A stretch of 64,000 nt of DNA from Streptomyces sp. DvalAA-43 (GTDB lineage Bacteria > Actinomycetota > Actinomycetes > Streptomycetales > Streptomycetaceae), in the NCBI RefSeq assembly GCF_900091725.1, contig NZ_FMBW01000026.1, forward strand, positions 62,001 to 126,000, written 5' to 3'. Position 1 is the first letter of the stretch. Each line of letters starts with the position of its first letter. A program made the translations under genes and the position numbers. Shown here piece by piece: positions 17,567 to 26,542 of this stretch. The notes under the pieces were generated by a model, which was not told where the DNA came from, ran no database searches, and worked only from the letters and a program-made list of their open reading frames with translations.

Positions 17567-17741
17567 GAGGCTGAGCCTAGCCTCGCCACTCATTCGGGTG
17601 AAGGAGTCCGTGGCCGTCCATAAATCGAATGTGCGTGCTATACGCTCGGAGTCGAAAGCTTCGTACATCGCTGTGGCGCCCCCCATACCCTGGGACAGGG
17701 GCTCAGTTCCCCCATTTCTCTCCAGAAAGGTGCGGACCGGC

Positions 17742-20700
17742 GTGGCCGACCGTCTCATCGTCCGTGGCGCTCGCGAGCACAACCTCAAGAACGTCTCGCT
17801 CGACCTCCCCCGCGACTCCCTGATCGTCTTCACCGGGCTCTCCGGGTCGGGCAAGTCGTCTCTCGCGTTCGACACGATCTTCGCCGAGGGCCAGCGGCGC
17901 TACGTGGAGTCCCTGTCCTCGTACGCCCGCCAGTTCCTCGGTCAGATGGACAAGCCGGACGTCGATTTCATCGAGGGCCTCTCGCCCGCCGTCTCCATCG
18001 ACCAGAAGTCGACCTCGCGCAACCCGCGCTCGACGGTCGGCACCATCACCGAGGTCTACGACTACCTCCGGCTGCTCTTCGCCCGGATCGGCAAGCCGCA
18101 CTGCCCGGAGTGCGGCCGGCCCATCTCGCGCCAGTCGCCGCAGGCCATCGTCGACAAGGTGCTCGGCCTGCCCGAGGGCAGCCGCTTCCAGGTGCTCTCG
18201 CCGCTGGTGCGCGAGCGCAAGGGAGAGTTCGTCGACCTCTTCGCCGATCTGCAGACCAAGGGCTACAGCAGGGCCCGGGTCGACGGCGAGACCATCCAGC
18301 TCTCCGAGCCGCCCAAGCTGAAGAAGCAGGAGAAGCACACCATCGAGGTGGTCATCGACCGTCTCACGGTGAAGGACAGCGCCAAGCGCCGGCTGACCGA
18401 CTCGGTCGAGACCGCGCTCGGCCTCTCCGGAGGCATGGTCGTGCTCGACTTCGTCGACCTCCCCGAGGACGACCCCGAGCGCGAGCGGATGTACTCCGAG
18501 CACCTCTACTGCCCGTACGACGACCTCTCCTTCGAGGAGCTCGAACCGCGCTCCTTCTCCTTCAACTCGCCCTTCGGCGCCTGCCCCGACTGCACGGGCA
18601 TCGGCACGCGGATGGAGGTCGACCCGGAGCTGATCGTCCCCGACGAGGAGAAGTCGCTCGACGAGGGCGCGATCCACCCCTGGTCGCACGGCCACACCAA
18701 GGAATACTTCGGCCGACAGATCGACGCGCTCGCCGACGCCCTCGGATTCCGTACGGACATCCCCTGGGCCGGGCTGCCGCAGCGGGCCAAGAAGGCCCTG
18801 CTCCACGGCCACAAGATCCAGACCGAGGTCCGCTACCGCAACCGCTACGGGCGGGAGCGCGCGTACACCACCCCGGCCTTCGAGGGCGCGGTGCAGTTCG
18901 TCAAGCGGCGGCACTCGGACGCCGAGAGCGACTCCAGCCGGGAGCGCTTCGAGGGCTATATGCGCGAGGTGCCCTGCCCGGCCTGTGAGGGCACCCGGCT
19001 CAAGCCGATCGTCCTCGCGGTGACGGTGATGGAGAAGTCCATCGCCCAGGTCGCCGCGATGTCGATCAGCGAGTGCGCCGACTTCCTCGGCCGGATGAAG
19101 CTCAACGCCCGCGACAAGAAGATCGCCGAGCGGGTGCTGAAGGAGGTCAACGAGCGGCTGAAGTTCCTGGTCGACGTCGGCCTCGACTACCTCTCGCTCA
19201 ACCGCGCGGCCGGCACCCTGTCCGGCGGCGAGGCCCAGCGCATCCGGCTCGCCACCCAGATCGGCTCCGGTCTGGTCGGCGTGCTGTACGTGCTGGACGA
19301 GCCGTCCATCGGCCTGCACCAGCGGGACAACCACCGGCTGATCGAGACCCTGGTCCGGCTCCGCGACATGGGTAATACGCTCATCGTCGTCGAGCACGAC
19401 GAGGACACCATCAAGGTCGCCGACTGGGTCGTCGACATCGGCCCCGGCGCCGGTGAGCACGGCGGCAAGGTGGTCCACTCCGGATCGCTCAAGGAGCTGC
19501 TGGCCAACGGAGAGTCGATCACCGGTCAGTATCTGACCGGCAAGAAGTCGATCCCGATGCCCGGCATCCGGCGCCCCGTCGACCCACAGCGCGTGCTCAC
19601 GGTGCACGGTGCCCGGGAGAACAACCTCCAGGACATCGACGTCTCCTTCCCGCTCGGCCTGCTCACGGCCGTCACGGGCGTCTCGGGTTCAGGGAAGTCG
19701 ACGCTGGTCAACGACATCCTCTACACACACCTGGCGCGCGAGCTGAACGGCGCCAAGTCGGTGCCCGGCCGGCACACCCGGGTCGACGGCGACGACCTGG
19801 TCGACAAGGTGGTGCACGTCGACCAGTCGCCCATCGGCCGCACGCCCCGGTCCAACCCGGCCACGTACACCGGCGTCTTCGACCATGTCCGCAGGCTGTT
19901 CGCGGAGACGATGGAGGCGAAGGTGCGCGGCTATCTGCCGGGCCGCTTCTCCTTCAACGTCAAGGGCGGCCGCTGCGAGAACTGCTCCGGCGACGGCACC
20001 ATCAAGATCGAGATGAACTTCCTGCCGGACGTGTACGTCCCGTGCGAGGTCTGCCACGGAGCGCGCTACAACCGGGAGACCCTGGAGGTCCACTACAAGG
20101 GCAAGTCCATCGCCGAGGTGCTGGACATGCCGATCGAGGAGGGCCTGGAGTTCTTCGAGGCCGTTCCGACGATCGCCCGCCACCTCCGTACGCTCAACGA
20201 GGTGGGCCTCGGATATGTGCGGCTCGGCCAGTCCGCGCCGACGCTCTCCGGCGGTGAGGCCCAGCGAGTGAAGCTCGCCAGCGAGCTGCAGAAGCGCTCC
20301 ACCGGCCGCACGGTCTACGTCCTGGACGAGCCGACCACGGGTCTGCACTTCGAGGACATCAGCAAGCTCATCAAGGTCCTCTCCGGGCTGGTCGACAAGG
20401 GCAACTCGGTGATCGTCATCGAGCACAACCTCGATGTGATCAAGACCGCGGACTGGGTGATCGACATGGGCCCCGAAGGCGGCAGCGGCGGCGGTCTGGT
20501 CATCGCCGAGGGGACGCCGGAGGAGGTCGCCGGGGTTCCGGCCAGCCACACCGGCAAGTTCCTCCAGGGCATCCTGGACCCGGAGCGGGTGAGCGAGGCC
20601 GCGGTGCCCGCGGCCCGCAAGCCGGTGCGCAAGACGGCCGCGAAGAAGGCGGTCGCCGCGAAGGCGGCCCCGGCGAGGAAGACGGCGACGGCCAGGACGG

Positions 20701-20819
20701 GCGCGGGACGGACGACGAAGTCCGCCACCGCCAAGACGGCCGGGACGGGCAAGACCGCCGCGGCGGCCGCGGCGAAGAAGCCCGCGGCGAAGAAGGCGAC
20801 CCGCGCCCGCAAGGCCTGA
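17742..20819 (+). CDS. uvrA: UvrABC system protein A with Lys/Ala-rich C-terminal tail
   Basis: A 1025-residue damage-recognition ATPase. It has two ABC ATPase modules (Walker [15 protein letters not shown] near residue 31 and [13 protein letters not shown] near residue 646), two signature motifs ([18 protein letters not shown]) and zinc-binding cysteine pairs ([27 protein letters not shown] ... CEVCHG). Residues ~953-1025 form an extra basic tail rich in Lys, Ala and Thr (repeated A-K-K-A/A-R-K-T), absent from most non-actinobacterial UvrA. The start is GTG 17742, after AGAAAGG. No TTGTCRGTG-type promoter was found upstream, unlike uvrB and uvrC. Confidence 0.98.
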   Translation: MADRLIVRGAREHNLKNVSLDLPRDSLIVFTGLSGSGKSSLAFDTIFAEGQRRYVESLSSYARQFLGQMDKPDVDFIEGLSPAVSIDQKSTSRNPRSTVGTITEVYDYLRLLFARIGKPHCPECGRPISRQSPQAIVDKVLGLPEGSRFQVLSPLVRERKGEFVDLFADLQTKGYSRARVDGETIQLSEPPKLKKQEKHTIEVVIDRLTVKDSAKRRLTDSVETALGLSGGMVVLDFVDLPEDDPERERMYSEHLYCPYDDLSFEELEPRSFSFNSPFGACPDCTGIGTRMEVDPELIVPDEEKSLDEGAIHPWSHGHTKEYFGRQIDALADALGFRTDIPWAGLPQRAKKALLHGHKIQTEVRYRNRYGRERAYTTPAFEGAVQFVKRRHSDAESDSSRERFEGYMREVPCPACEGTRLKPIVLAVTVMEKSIAQVAAMSISECADFLGRMKLNARDKKIAERVLKEVNERLKFLVDVGLDYLSLNRAAGTLSGGEAQRIRLATQIGSGLVGVLYVLDEPSIGLHQRDNHRLIETLVRLRDMGNTLIVVEHDEDTIKVADWVVDIGPGAGEHGGKVVHSGSLKELLANGESITGQYLTGKKSIPMPGIRRPVDPQRVLTVHGARENNLQDIDVSFPLGLLTAVTGVSGSGKSTLVNDILYTHLARELNGAKSVPGRHTRVDGDDLVDKVVHVDQSPIGRTPRSNPATYTGVFDHVRRLFAETMEAKVRGYLPGRFSFNVKGGRCENCSGDGTIKIEMNFLPDVYVPCEVCHGARYNRETLEVHYKGKSIAEVLDMPIEEGLEFFEAVPTIARHLRTLNEVGLGYVRLGQSAPTLSGGEAQRVKLASELQKRSTGRTVYVLDEPTTGLHFEDISKLIKVLSGLVDKGNSVIVIEHNLDVIKTADWVIDMGPEGGSGGGLVIAEGTPEEVAGVPASHTGKFLQGILDPERVSEAAVPAARKPVRKTAAKKAVAAKAAPARKTATARTGAGRTTKSATAKTAGTGKTAAAAAAKKPAAKKATRARKA

Positions 20820-20833
20820 CACCCTCGCGGCGC

Positions 20834-20861
20834 GGCGGCTCCCGGATCTCCGGGGGCCGCC
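20834..20861 (+). terminator. hairpin after uvrA
   Basis: GGCGGCTCCCGG (20834-20845) pairs with CCGGGGGCCGCC (20850-20861) around ATCT. The 12-bp stem has one T-G wobble. Confidence 0.75.
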
Positions 20862-20878
20862 GCTCCCGTTCTGCCGCC

Positions 20879-20970
20879 GCCGATCCGCCGACCAGGAACA
20901 AGCCGATCCGTTCACCGGGAACCAGCCGATCCGTCGACCAGGGACGAGCTGATCCGCTGACCAGGGACAA
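20879..20970 (+). repeat. four tandem 23-bp repeats after uvrA
   Basis: Units begin at 20879, 20902, 20925 and 20948. Each starts GCCGATCCG (GCTGATCCG in the fourth) and continues with ACC(A/G)GGRAC-type sequence. The remainder of the 313-bp uvrA/Rieske gap is plain GC-rich DNA with no recognised signal beyond the terminator. Confidence 0.8.
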
Positions 20971-21132
20971 CCCGCCTCGGGTGGCCCGCCCGCAGAGCCG
21001 TCCGCCGCCGCCGGTATCGTCGGTTCTGTCACCGATGGCACCGATGGGCTCCGATCCCCGCGGTACTCCTGGTACGCGCGGTGCTCCAGCCGAGCCCGGT
21101 GCCCATCAGCCCCTCCGACCAGTGGAGACCGC

Positions 21133-21561
21133 ATGTCCGGCCAGCCCGCCGCCCGCCGCACCGTGCTGAAGGGGGCCGCTCTCGTCGGCGCCGCCGGGCT
21201 GGGCGTGTCCGCCTGCTCGACCGAATCGAAGCTCGGCCACGCCGAGACGCCGACGCCCACCGCACCCGTCGAGCTCGGCGCGCCGGACGAGGTCCCGGTC
21301 GGCGGGTCCAAGCTCTACCGCGACGCGCGGGTCATCGTGAACTGCCCGGCCAAGGGCCAGTACAAGGCGTTCAGCGCCCAGTGCACCCACGCGGGCTGTC
21401 TGCTGGACAAGGTCGAGGACAACGTGGGGAAGTGCCCCTGCCACGGCAGCCACTTCGACACCACGACCGGCAAGGCGATGCACGGCCCGGCGACCGCGCC
21501 GCTGCCCTCGGTCCCGGTCAGGGTCGAGAGCGGAAAGCTGGTCGCGGGCCCCGACGCCTGA
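21133..21561 (+). CDS. Tat-exported Rieske [2Fe-2S] lipoprotein
   Basis: A 142-residue protein. The N-terminus carries a twin-arginine motif (ARRTVLKG, residues 7-14), a hydrophobic core, and a lipobox GVSAC with the modified Cys at 28. The Rieske motifs are CTHAGC (residues 84-89) and CPCHGSHF (101-108), giving ligands C84, H86, C101 and H104 and a C89-C103 disulfide as in bc1-type Rieske proteins. It is probably a membrane-anchored extracytoplasmic electron carrier. It stands alone downstream of uvrA; its redox partner is unknown. Confidence 0.92.
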   Translation: MSGQPAARRTVLKGAALVGAAGLGVSACSTESKLGHAETPTPTAPVELGAPDEVPVGGSKLYRDARVIVNCPAKGQYKAFSAQCTHAGCLLDKVEDNVGKCPCHGSHFDTTTGKAMHGPATAPLPSVPVRVESGKLVAGPDA

Positions 21562-21653
21562 CCCGTCCGGCACCGAACGCCGGACACCGGCCGGGACCGA
21601 GCATCAGGACACCGGCCGGGGACCGAACCCCCGGCACCGCACGGGGGTTCGGT

Positions 21654-22580
21654 TCACTCCCAGTCCCAGTCGATGCCGACGAGACCGGGCCGTACCCCCT
21701 GTTCGACCAGGTGAGCGGTCCGGTGCCGGCCGGTCAGCGTGAGATCCGTACGGGCGCCGCGCGGCGCCCCCGCCGAGACCTGGGCGAAGCGCCGGCACCG
21801 CACCGGCAGCGCGGCCTCGTCGAAGGCCACCTGCAGCACGTACTGCCCACCGCCGAAGCTGAACCCCCGCACGTACTCGCGGCTCGGCCCTCCCGTGCCG
21901 TCCGCGAAGCCGTAGCCGAAGAGGTACGTGTCGCCCGCCCGCAACCGGGTGTCGAAGAGCAGCTCGGCGACGAGCACCCCCGTCCCGCGGTCCCAGCGGA
22001 CCCGCCCGGTCCGGCAGTTCTCCCCGGCGGTCACCGCCACCCGCTCCGGATCGCAGCCCGGATCGCCCCGGTGGACGGCGAGGTAGCGGTCGATGTCGTC
22101 CCGGTGGGCACGCACCACATGCTGCGACTCGCGCTGCCGCAGCTCACGCCCCGGACCGATCCGCACCCGCTCGTGGTGCCCCACCGTGTGCAGGCCGCCG
22201 TCCACCGGTGCCCCCATGGCCGTGAGCAGCCGTTCCACGGTGCCGGACGACTCCAGCAGGGAACGGTACGAACGCGCCGCCGGACGGCCGGTCTCCGGGC
22301 GCACGCCCTCCGTCCCCAGCAACCGGAGCAGCGAGTTCTCCGGCAGCCCCAGCACCTCCTCCAGCGCCTTCACCGCCCGCAGGGACTCGGCACGCTGTGG
22401 GCGCCTGGCCCCCTGCTGCCAGTAACTCAGGCTCGTCACCCCGACCTTGACCCCACGGTGCGCGAGATGGTGCTGCACCCGCTGGAGCGGCAGCCCCCGC
22501 ACCGAGAGCGCGGTGCGCAGGGCCAGATGGAACGGGCCGGTGTGCAGCACCTGCGCCAGTTCGGCCTCGGTGTGCTGCAT
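21654..22580 (-). CDS. helix-turn-helix regulator of unknown ligand
   Basis: A 308-residue protein. Residues ~12-90 look like an XRE-type helix-turn-helix (FHLALRTALSVRGLPLQRVQHHL ... VTSLSYWQQGARRPQRAESLRAVKALEEVLGLPENSL). The C-terminal half (from ~125) is a beta-rich domain I cannot name, with ECDxxR-like pieces such as RVRWDRGTGVLVAELLFDTRL. It is divergent from the secreted protease operon. A perfect GTGAACGTTCAC palindrome lies 11 bp before its start, suggesting autoregulation. Confidence 0.7.
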   Translation of the reverse strand: MQHTEAELAQVLHTGPFHLALRTALSVRGLPLQRVQHHLAHRGVKVGVTSLSYWQQGARRPQRAESLRAVKALEEVLGLPENSLLRLLGTEGVRPETGRPAARSYRSLLESSGTVERLLTAMGAPVDGGLHTVGHHERVRIGPGRELRQRESQHVVRAHRDDIDRYLAVHRGDPGCDPERVAVTAGENCRTGRVRWDRGTGVLVAELLFDTRLRAGDTYLFGYGFADGTGGPSREYVRGFSFGGGQYVLQVAFDEAALPVRCRRFAQVSAGAPRGARTDLTLTGRHRTAHLVEQGVRPGLVGIDWDWE

Positions 22581-22591
22581 GAGTCCTCCAG

Positions 22592-22603
22592 GTGAACGTT
22601 CAC
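22592..22603. promoter_or_regulatory. palindrome GTGAACGTTCAC, candidate operator
   Basis: A perfect 12-bp palindrome immediately before the HTH regulator gene, inside the divergent region shared with the protease operon. Its half-site GTTCAC recurs twice further along (22661-22689). Confidence 0.5.
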
Positions 22604-22660
22604 GACGCGGCCTGGGAGGACCACGCCGGTGGGGGCGGTGCCGCAGGTGGCCGGGGGAGG

Positions 22661-22689
22661 GCCGTTCACGTGTCCGCCACGCCGTTCAC
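22661..22689. promoter_or_regulatory. two GCCGTTCAC half-sites, 20 bp apart
   Basis: GCCGTTCAC occurs at 22661 and again at 22681, two helical turns apart. It repeats the half-site of the palindrome near the HTH gene. A possible -35 TTGACC follows at 22719-22724, so the sites lie just upstream of the likely protease promoter. Confidence 0.4.
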
Positions 22690-22806
22690 ACCGCGATGTT
22701 CCCCCGCATTGAAGCGTGTTGACCCGCCCCGGACAACGGTTGATGCTCCTCGGACAGCGTCCGGACGCGCTCCCCCGATCCCACACCCCCGCCTCGGAGG
22801 AACGTC

Positions 22807-23454
22807 ATGCGTAACCGAAGAATCCGCAAGGGACGGCTCCCGGCCACCGCCGCCCTGGCCGCCGTACTCCTCGCCGTGCCGATGGCGACCGCCTCGGCGG
22901 CCCCGGCACCCGCCACCGGCGTCTCCGTCGCACGGACCCCCGCCCCGGCCTCCCCGGCCGGCCCTGCCGTCGCCGCCACACAGCGGCTGAACATCACCAT
23001 GCAGGCCCAGCAGAAGACCAACTGGTGCTGGGCGGCGTCCGGCAACACCATCGCCACCTGGTTCGGCCGGAACTACTCGCAGAACCAGTTCTGCAACGCC
23101 GCCTTCGGCCGTGCGCAGGGCTACGACTGCCCCAACTCACAGGCCTCGCTCGGCAATGTCCAGGACGGTCTGTACTGGGCCGGGATCAACCCCGGTTCCT
23201 ACGTCACCGGCTGGCTGCGCTACCCCACCGTCCAGGCCGAGATCGCCGCGGGCCGCCCCGTCGAGACCCGGATCCAGTGGTCGTCGGGCGGCGGCCACAT
23301 GCATGTCCTGTACGGGTACGACGACGCGAACAGCTGGGTCTACTGGGGCGATCCCTGGCCCTCCAGCAACCGCTACAACTGGGCCTCGCACGCCTGGTAC
23401 GTGAACAACAACGAGTTCTCCTGGACCCACTCCCTCTACCGGATCGGGGCGTGA
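22807..23454 (+). CDS. secreted papain-like cysteine protease (C70/C39-like)
   Basis: A 215-residue protein. Residues 1-~32 are a signal peptide (basic RNRRIRKGR, hydrophobic core, ASA-A cleavage site), then a Pro/Ala-rich linker to about residue 58. The mature domain has QQKTNWCWAASGNTIATWF (nucleophile C74), GGGHMHVLYGYDD (His164) and YWGDPWPS (Asp182), the order and spacing of papain-like AvrRpt2/C70-type proteases. The start at 22807 follows GGAGGAACGTC. It is the first gene of a two-gene unit. Substrate unknown. Confidence 0.8.
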   Translation: MRNRRIRKGRLPATAALAAVLLAVPMATASAAPAPATGVSVARTPAPASPAGPAVAATQRLNITMQAQQKTNWCWAASGNTIATWFGRNYSQNQFCNAAFGRAQGYDCPNSQASLGNVQDGLYWAGINPGSYVTGWLRYPTVQAEIAAGRPVETRIQWSSGGGHMHVLYGYDDANSWVYWGDPWPSSNRYNWASHAWYVNNNEFSWTHSLYRIGA

Positions 23455-23458
23455 CGGG

Positions 23459-24379
23459 ATGAGCCACGAGACCGCACGCACCGCACGCCTCATACGGTCC
23501 GCACACGCCGCACGGCCCCCGCGGGCCGCCCGGTCCGCGGCCGCCGCCCTGGCCGCCACCGGCGCTCTGGCCGGCGCCGCCCTGTTCACCGTCGCGGCCC
23601 CCGGAGCGGCCGCCGCCACCGGACCCACCGCCGGACCGGCCGCCCTGGCCGCCGCCCGGCAGGCCGCCACCGACCCCGCGACCCTGGACACCCTGGCCCG
23701 TTTCTTCTCCCGCGAGGGCACGATCGCCAGGTCGGCGGCCGCACCACGCATCGAGGGCGCCGCCGTCCCCGTGCACAGCCTCGATCCGGACTTCGTGGCC
23801 GGGAAGCCGGGGGCGCCCGTCGCGCGGCTGGACTACCTCGCCACCACGGCCGTCTCCTCGGACGGCCAGAAGGCGTCCCTGTGGACCCTTCCGAAGGAAG
23901 GGAAGGAGGGCGGCTGGCAGGTGGTGAACATCGCCACCGGCGACGACGAGACGCGGTACGCCGCCGCCGGCGCCCGGAAGCTGCCCGGCGGGACGGTGTT
24001 CCGTGAGCCACAGGTGGACGCCTGGTTCGTCCAGAAGGGGACCCGGGTGCTCCCGCTGGACCAGGACGCGGTCCGCGCGGTCGGCGCCCGCGGCACCACG
24101 CTGGCCGCCTACCGCGCCCGGGTGCGCGCCGCCTATGGCGACAAGCTCCCCGGATCCGGATACGCCCGCTCCGGCAAGGCGGGCGGTTACGCCCCGTCCA
24201 CCGCCCCGGAGCCCGGCGGCCGGGAGCACGGCGCGGTCGCCGCGAGTACGGCGTCCGGCCCCGCGCTGACCGCCACCTCGACCGCCGCCGGAGCGGGCGC
24301 CCTCCTCGTGCTCGCCCTCGGCGGCCTCACCGCCCTGCGCAACCGCCGTCGCCGTCGGGAGGGCACGGCCGGCCACTGA
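23459..24379 (+). CDS. secreted, C-terminally anchored protein of unknown function
   Basis: A 306-residue protein starting 4 bp after the protease stop, so almost certainly cotranslated. It has an N-terminal signal sequence (residues ~25-52, Ala-rich), an extracytoplasmic domain of about 200 residues with no family I recognise (VPVHSLDPDFVAG, WQVVNIATGDDETRYA, REPQVDAWFVQKGTRVLPLD), a Gly/Pro-rich linker, and a final membrane helix followed by RNRRRRREG. Its placement suggests a substrate, inhibitor or anchor partner of the protease. Confidence 0.7.
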   Translation: MSHETARTARLIRSAHAARPPRAARSAAAALAATGALAGAALFTVAAPGAAAATGPTAGPAALAAARQAATDPATLDTLARFFSREGTIARSAAAPRIEGAAVPVHSLDPDFVAGKPGAPVARLDYLATTAVSSDGQKASLWTLPKEGKEGGWQVVNIATGDDETRYAAAGARKLPGGTVFREPQVDAWFVQKGTRVLPLDQDAVRAVGARGTTLAAYRARVRAAYGDKLPGSGYARSGKAGGYAPSTAPEPGGREHGAVAASTASGPALTATSTAAGAGALLVLALGGLTALRNRRRRREGTAGH

Positions 24380-24448
24380 CACCGTGCTCCGGGGCGCGCT
24401 CCCGCGATCCGCGCCCCGGAGCACGGCACCACGTCCGGACCGGCCGTA

Positions 24449-24471
24449 CTGTCACTGCCCGCAAGTAGGGT
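24449..24471 (+). promoter_or_regulatory. variant DNA-damage-type promoter of uvrC
   Basis: CTGTCACTG (24449-24457), 8 nt, then TAGGGT (24466-24471), with the uvrC ATG 7 nt later. It differs from TTGTCRGTG at two positions but keeps the N8 spacing and the ATG distance seen at uvrB and ogt. Confidence 0.6.
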
Positions 24472-24478
24472 GGGACAC

Positions 24479-26542
24479 ATGGCAGACCCCTCCAGCTACC
24501 GCCCCAAGCCGGGACAGATCCCCGACTCCCCGGGGGTCTACAAGTTCCGCGACGAACACCGCCGGGTGATCTACGTCGGCAAGGCCAAGAACCTGCGCCA
24601 GCGCCTGGCCAACTACTTCCAGGACCTGGCCGCGCTCCACCCGCGTACGCGCACGATGGTCACCACGGCCGCCTCGGTGGAATGGACGGTCGTCTCCACG
24701 GAGGTCGAAGCCCTCCAGCTGGAGTACTCCTGGATCAAGGAGTTCGACCCGCGGTTCAACGTCAAGTACCGCGACGACAAGAGCTATCCGTATCTCGCGG
24801 TCACGCTCGACGAGGAGTTCCCGCGCGTCCAGGTCATGCGAGGTGCCAAGAAGAAGGGCGTGCGCTACTTCGGCCCGTACGGGCACGCCTGGGCGATCCG
24901 CGAGACCGTCGACCTGATGCTCCGGGTCTTCCCGGTACGTACGTGCTCCGCCGGGGTCTTCAGGAACGCCGCCCGGACCGGCCGCCCGTGCCTCCTCGGC
25001 TACATCGGCAAGTGCTCGGCCCCCTGCGTCGGCCGCGTCACCCCCGAGGAACACCGCGAACTGGCCGACGACTTCTGCGACTTCATGGCCGGCCGCACCG
25101 GTACGTACATCCGCCGCCTGGAGAAGGACATGATGGCGGCCGCCGAGGAGATGGAGTACGAGCGGGCGGCCCGGCTCCGCGACGACGTGGAGGCCCTCAA
25201 GCGGGCCATGGAGAAGAGCGCCGTCGTGCTCGCCGACGCCACCGACGCCGACCTGATCGCGGTCGCCGAGGACGAGCTCGAAGCCGCCGTCCAGATCTTC
25301 CACGTCCGCGGCGGCCGGGTCCGCGGCCAGCGCGGCTGGGTCACCGACAAGGTCGAGAACGTCGACACCTCGGGCCTGGTCGAGCACGCCCTCCAGCAGC
25401 TCTACGGCGAGGAGACGGGCGACTCCGTCCCCAAGGAGGTCCTCGTCCCGGCCCTGCCCGAGGACCCGGACGCGGTCTCCCAGTGGCTCGCCGGCCGCCG
25501 GGGCTCCCAGGTCAGCCTGCGCATCCCGCAGCGCGGCGACAAGAAGGACCTGATGGCTACGGTCCAGCGCAACGCCCAGCAGGCCCTCGGGCTGCACAAG
25601 ACCAAGCGCGCCTCCGACCTCACCACCCGCTCCCGCGCCCTGGAGGAGATCGCCGAGGCGCTCGGCCTCGACACCGCCCCGCTGCGCATCGAGTGCTTCG
25701 ACATCTCGCACCTCCAGGGCGACGACGTGGTCGCCTCCATGGTCGTCTTCGAGGACGGTCTCGCCCGCAAGAGCGAGTACCGCCGCTTCCAGATCAAGGG
25801 CTTCGAGGGCCAGGACGACGTCCGGTCCATGCACGAGGTGATCGGCCGCCGCTTCAAGCGGTACCTCCAGGAGAAGGAGCGGACGGGGGAGTGGGAGGAG
25901 ACCCCCGCGCCGAGCGGACCGGTCCCGGCGCCCGGTGCGGACACCACCGCCCCCGACACCACCGCCGCCCCCGACACCGCCTCCGAGCCGGACGTCGAGC
26001 CCCGTGAGGACGACGGGCGGCCCAAGCGGTTCGCCTATCCGCCGCAGCTGGTCGTGGTCGACGGCGGCCAGCCGCAGGTCGCCGCGGCCAAGCGGGCCCT
26101 CGACGAGCTGGGCATCGACGACATCGCCGTCTGCGGCCTCGCCAAGCGCCTGGAAGAGGTCTGGCTGCCCGAGGACGACGACCCCGTCGTCCTGCCCCGC
26201 TCCAGCGAGGGCCTCTATCTCCTCCAGCGCGTCCGTGACGAGGCCCACCGCTTCGCGATCACGTACCAGCGCGCCAAGCGGGCCAAACGCATCCGTTCCA
26301 GCCCCCTGGACGCCGTCGCCGGTCTCGGCGAAACCCGGAAACAGGCGTTGATCAAGCATTTCGGCTCCGTGAAGAAGCTGAAGCAGGCGACAATCGACGA
26401 GATCTGCGAGGTTCCGGGAATAGGCCGCAGGACGGCGGAATCAGTGGCCGTCGCCCTCGCCTCGACCGCCCCGGCCGCGCCCGCCGTGAACACGGCGACA
26501 GGAGAGATCATTGAAGAGAACGACGGGGGCAGCACGACATGA
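24479..26542 (+). CDS. uvrC: UvrABC system protein C
   Basis: A 687-residue nuclease that cuts on both sides of a lesion. Domains in order: GIY-YIG 3' nuclease ([27 protein letters not shown]), Cys-rich region ([10 protein letters not shown]), UVR domain ([22 protein letters not shown], ~residue 220), RNase H-like 5' nuclease ([21 protein letters not shown] ... [11 protein letters not shown]), and tandem HhH ([24 protein letters not shown]). Residues ~474-513 are a low-complexity Pro/Thr/Asp insertion in the RNase H domain. The ATG at 24479 is chosen over an in-frame GTG 9 nt earlier that lies within the promoter -10. Confidence 0.98.
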   Translation: MADPSSYRPKPGQIPDSPGVYKFRDEHRRVIYVGKAKNLRQRLANYFQDLAALHPRTRTMVTTAASVEWTVVSTEVEALQLEYSWIKEFDPRFNVKYRDDKSYPYLAVTLDEEFPRVQVMRGAKKKGVRYFGPYGHAWAIRETVDLMLRVFPVRTCSAGVFRNAARTGRPCLLGYIGKCSAPCVGRVTPEEHRELADDFCDFMAGRTGTYIRRLEKDMMAAAEEMEYERAARLRDDVEALKRAMEKSAVVLADATDADLIAVAEDELEAAVQIFHVRGGRVRGQRGWVTDKVENVDTSGLVEHALQQLYGEETGDSVPKEVLVPALPEDPDAVSQWLAGRRGSQVSLRIPQRGDKKDLMATVQRNAQQALGLHKTKRASDLTTRSRALEEIAEALGLDTAPLRIECFDISHLQGDDVVASMVVFEDGLARKSEYRRFQIKGFEGQDDVRSMHEVIGRRFKRYLQEKERTGEWEETPAPSGPVPAPGADTTAPDTTAAPDTASEPDVEPREDDGRPKRFAYPPQLVVVDGGQPQVAAAKRALDELGIDDIAVCGLAKRLEEVWLPEDDDPVVLPRSSEGLYLLQRVRDEAHRFAITYQRAKRAKRIRSSPLDAVAGLGETRKQALIKHFGSVKKLKQATIDEICEVPGIGRRTAESVAVALASTAPAAPAVNTATGEIIEENDGGSTT

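Noticed and set aside
17600..17741. Search for a TTGTCRGTG-N8-TAnnnT or LexA site before uvrA
   Set aside because: Only weak pieces such as TCGAATGTGCG were seen; no spacing-correct match.
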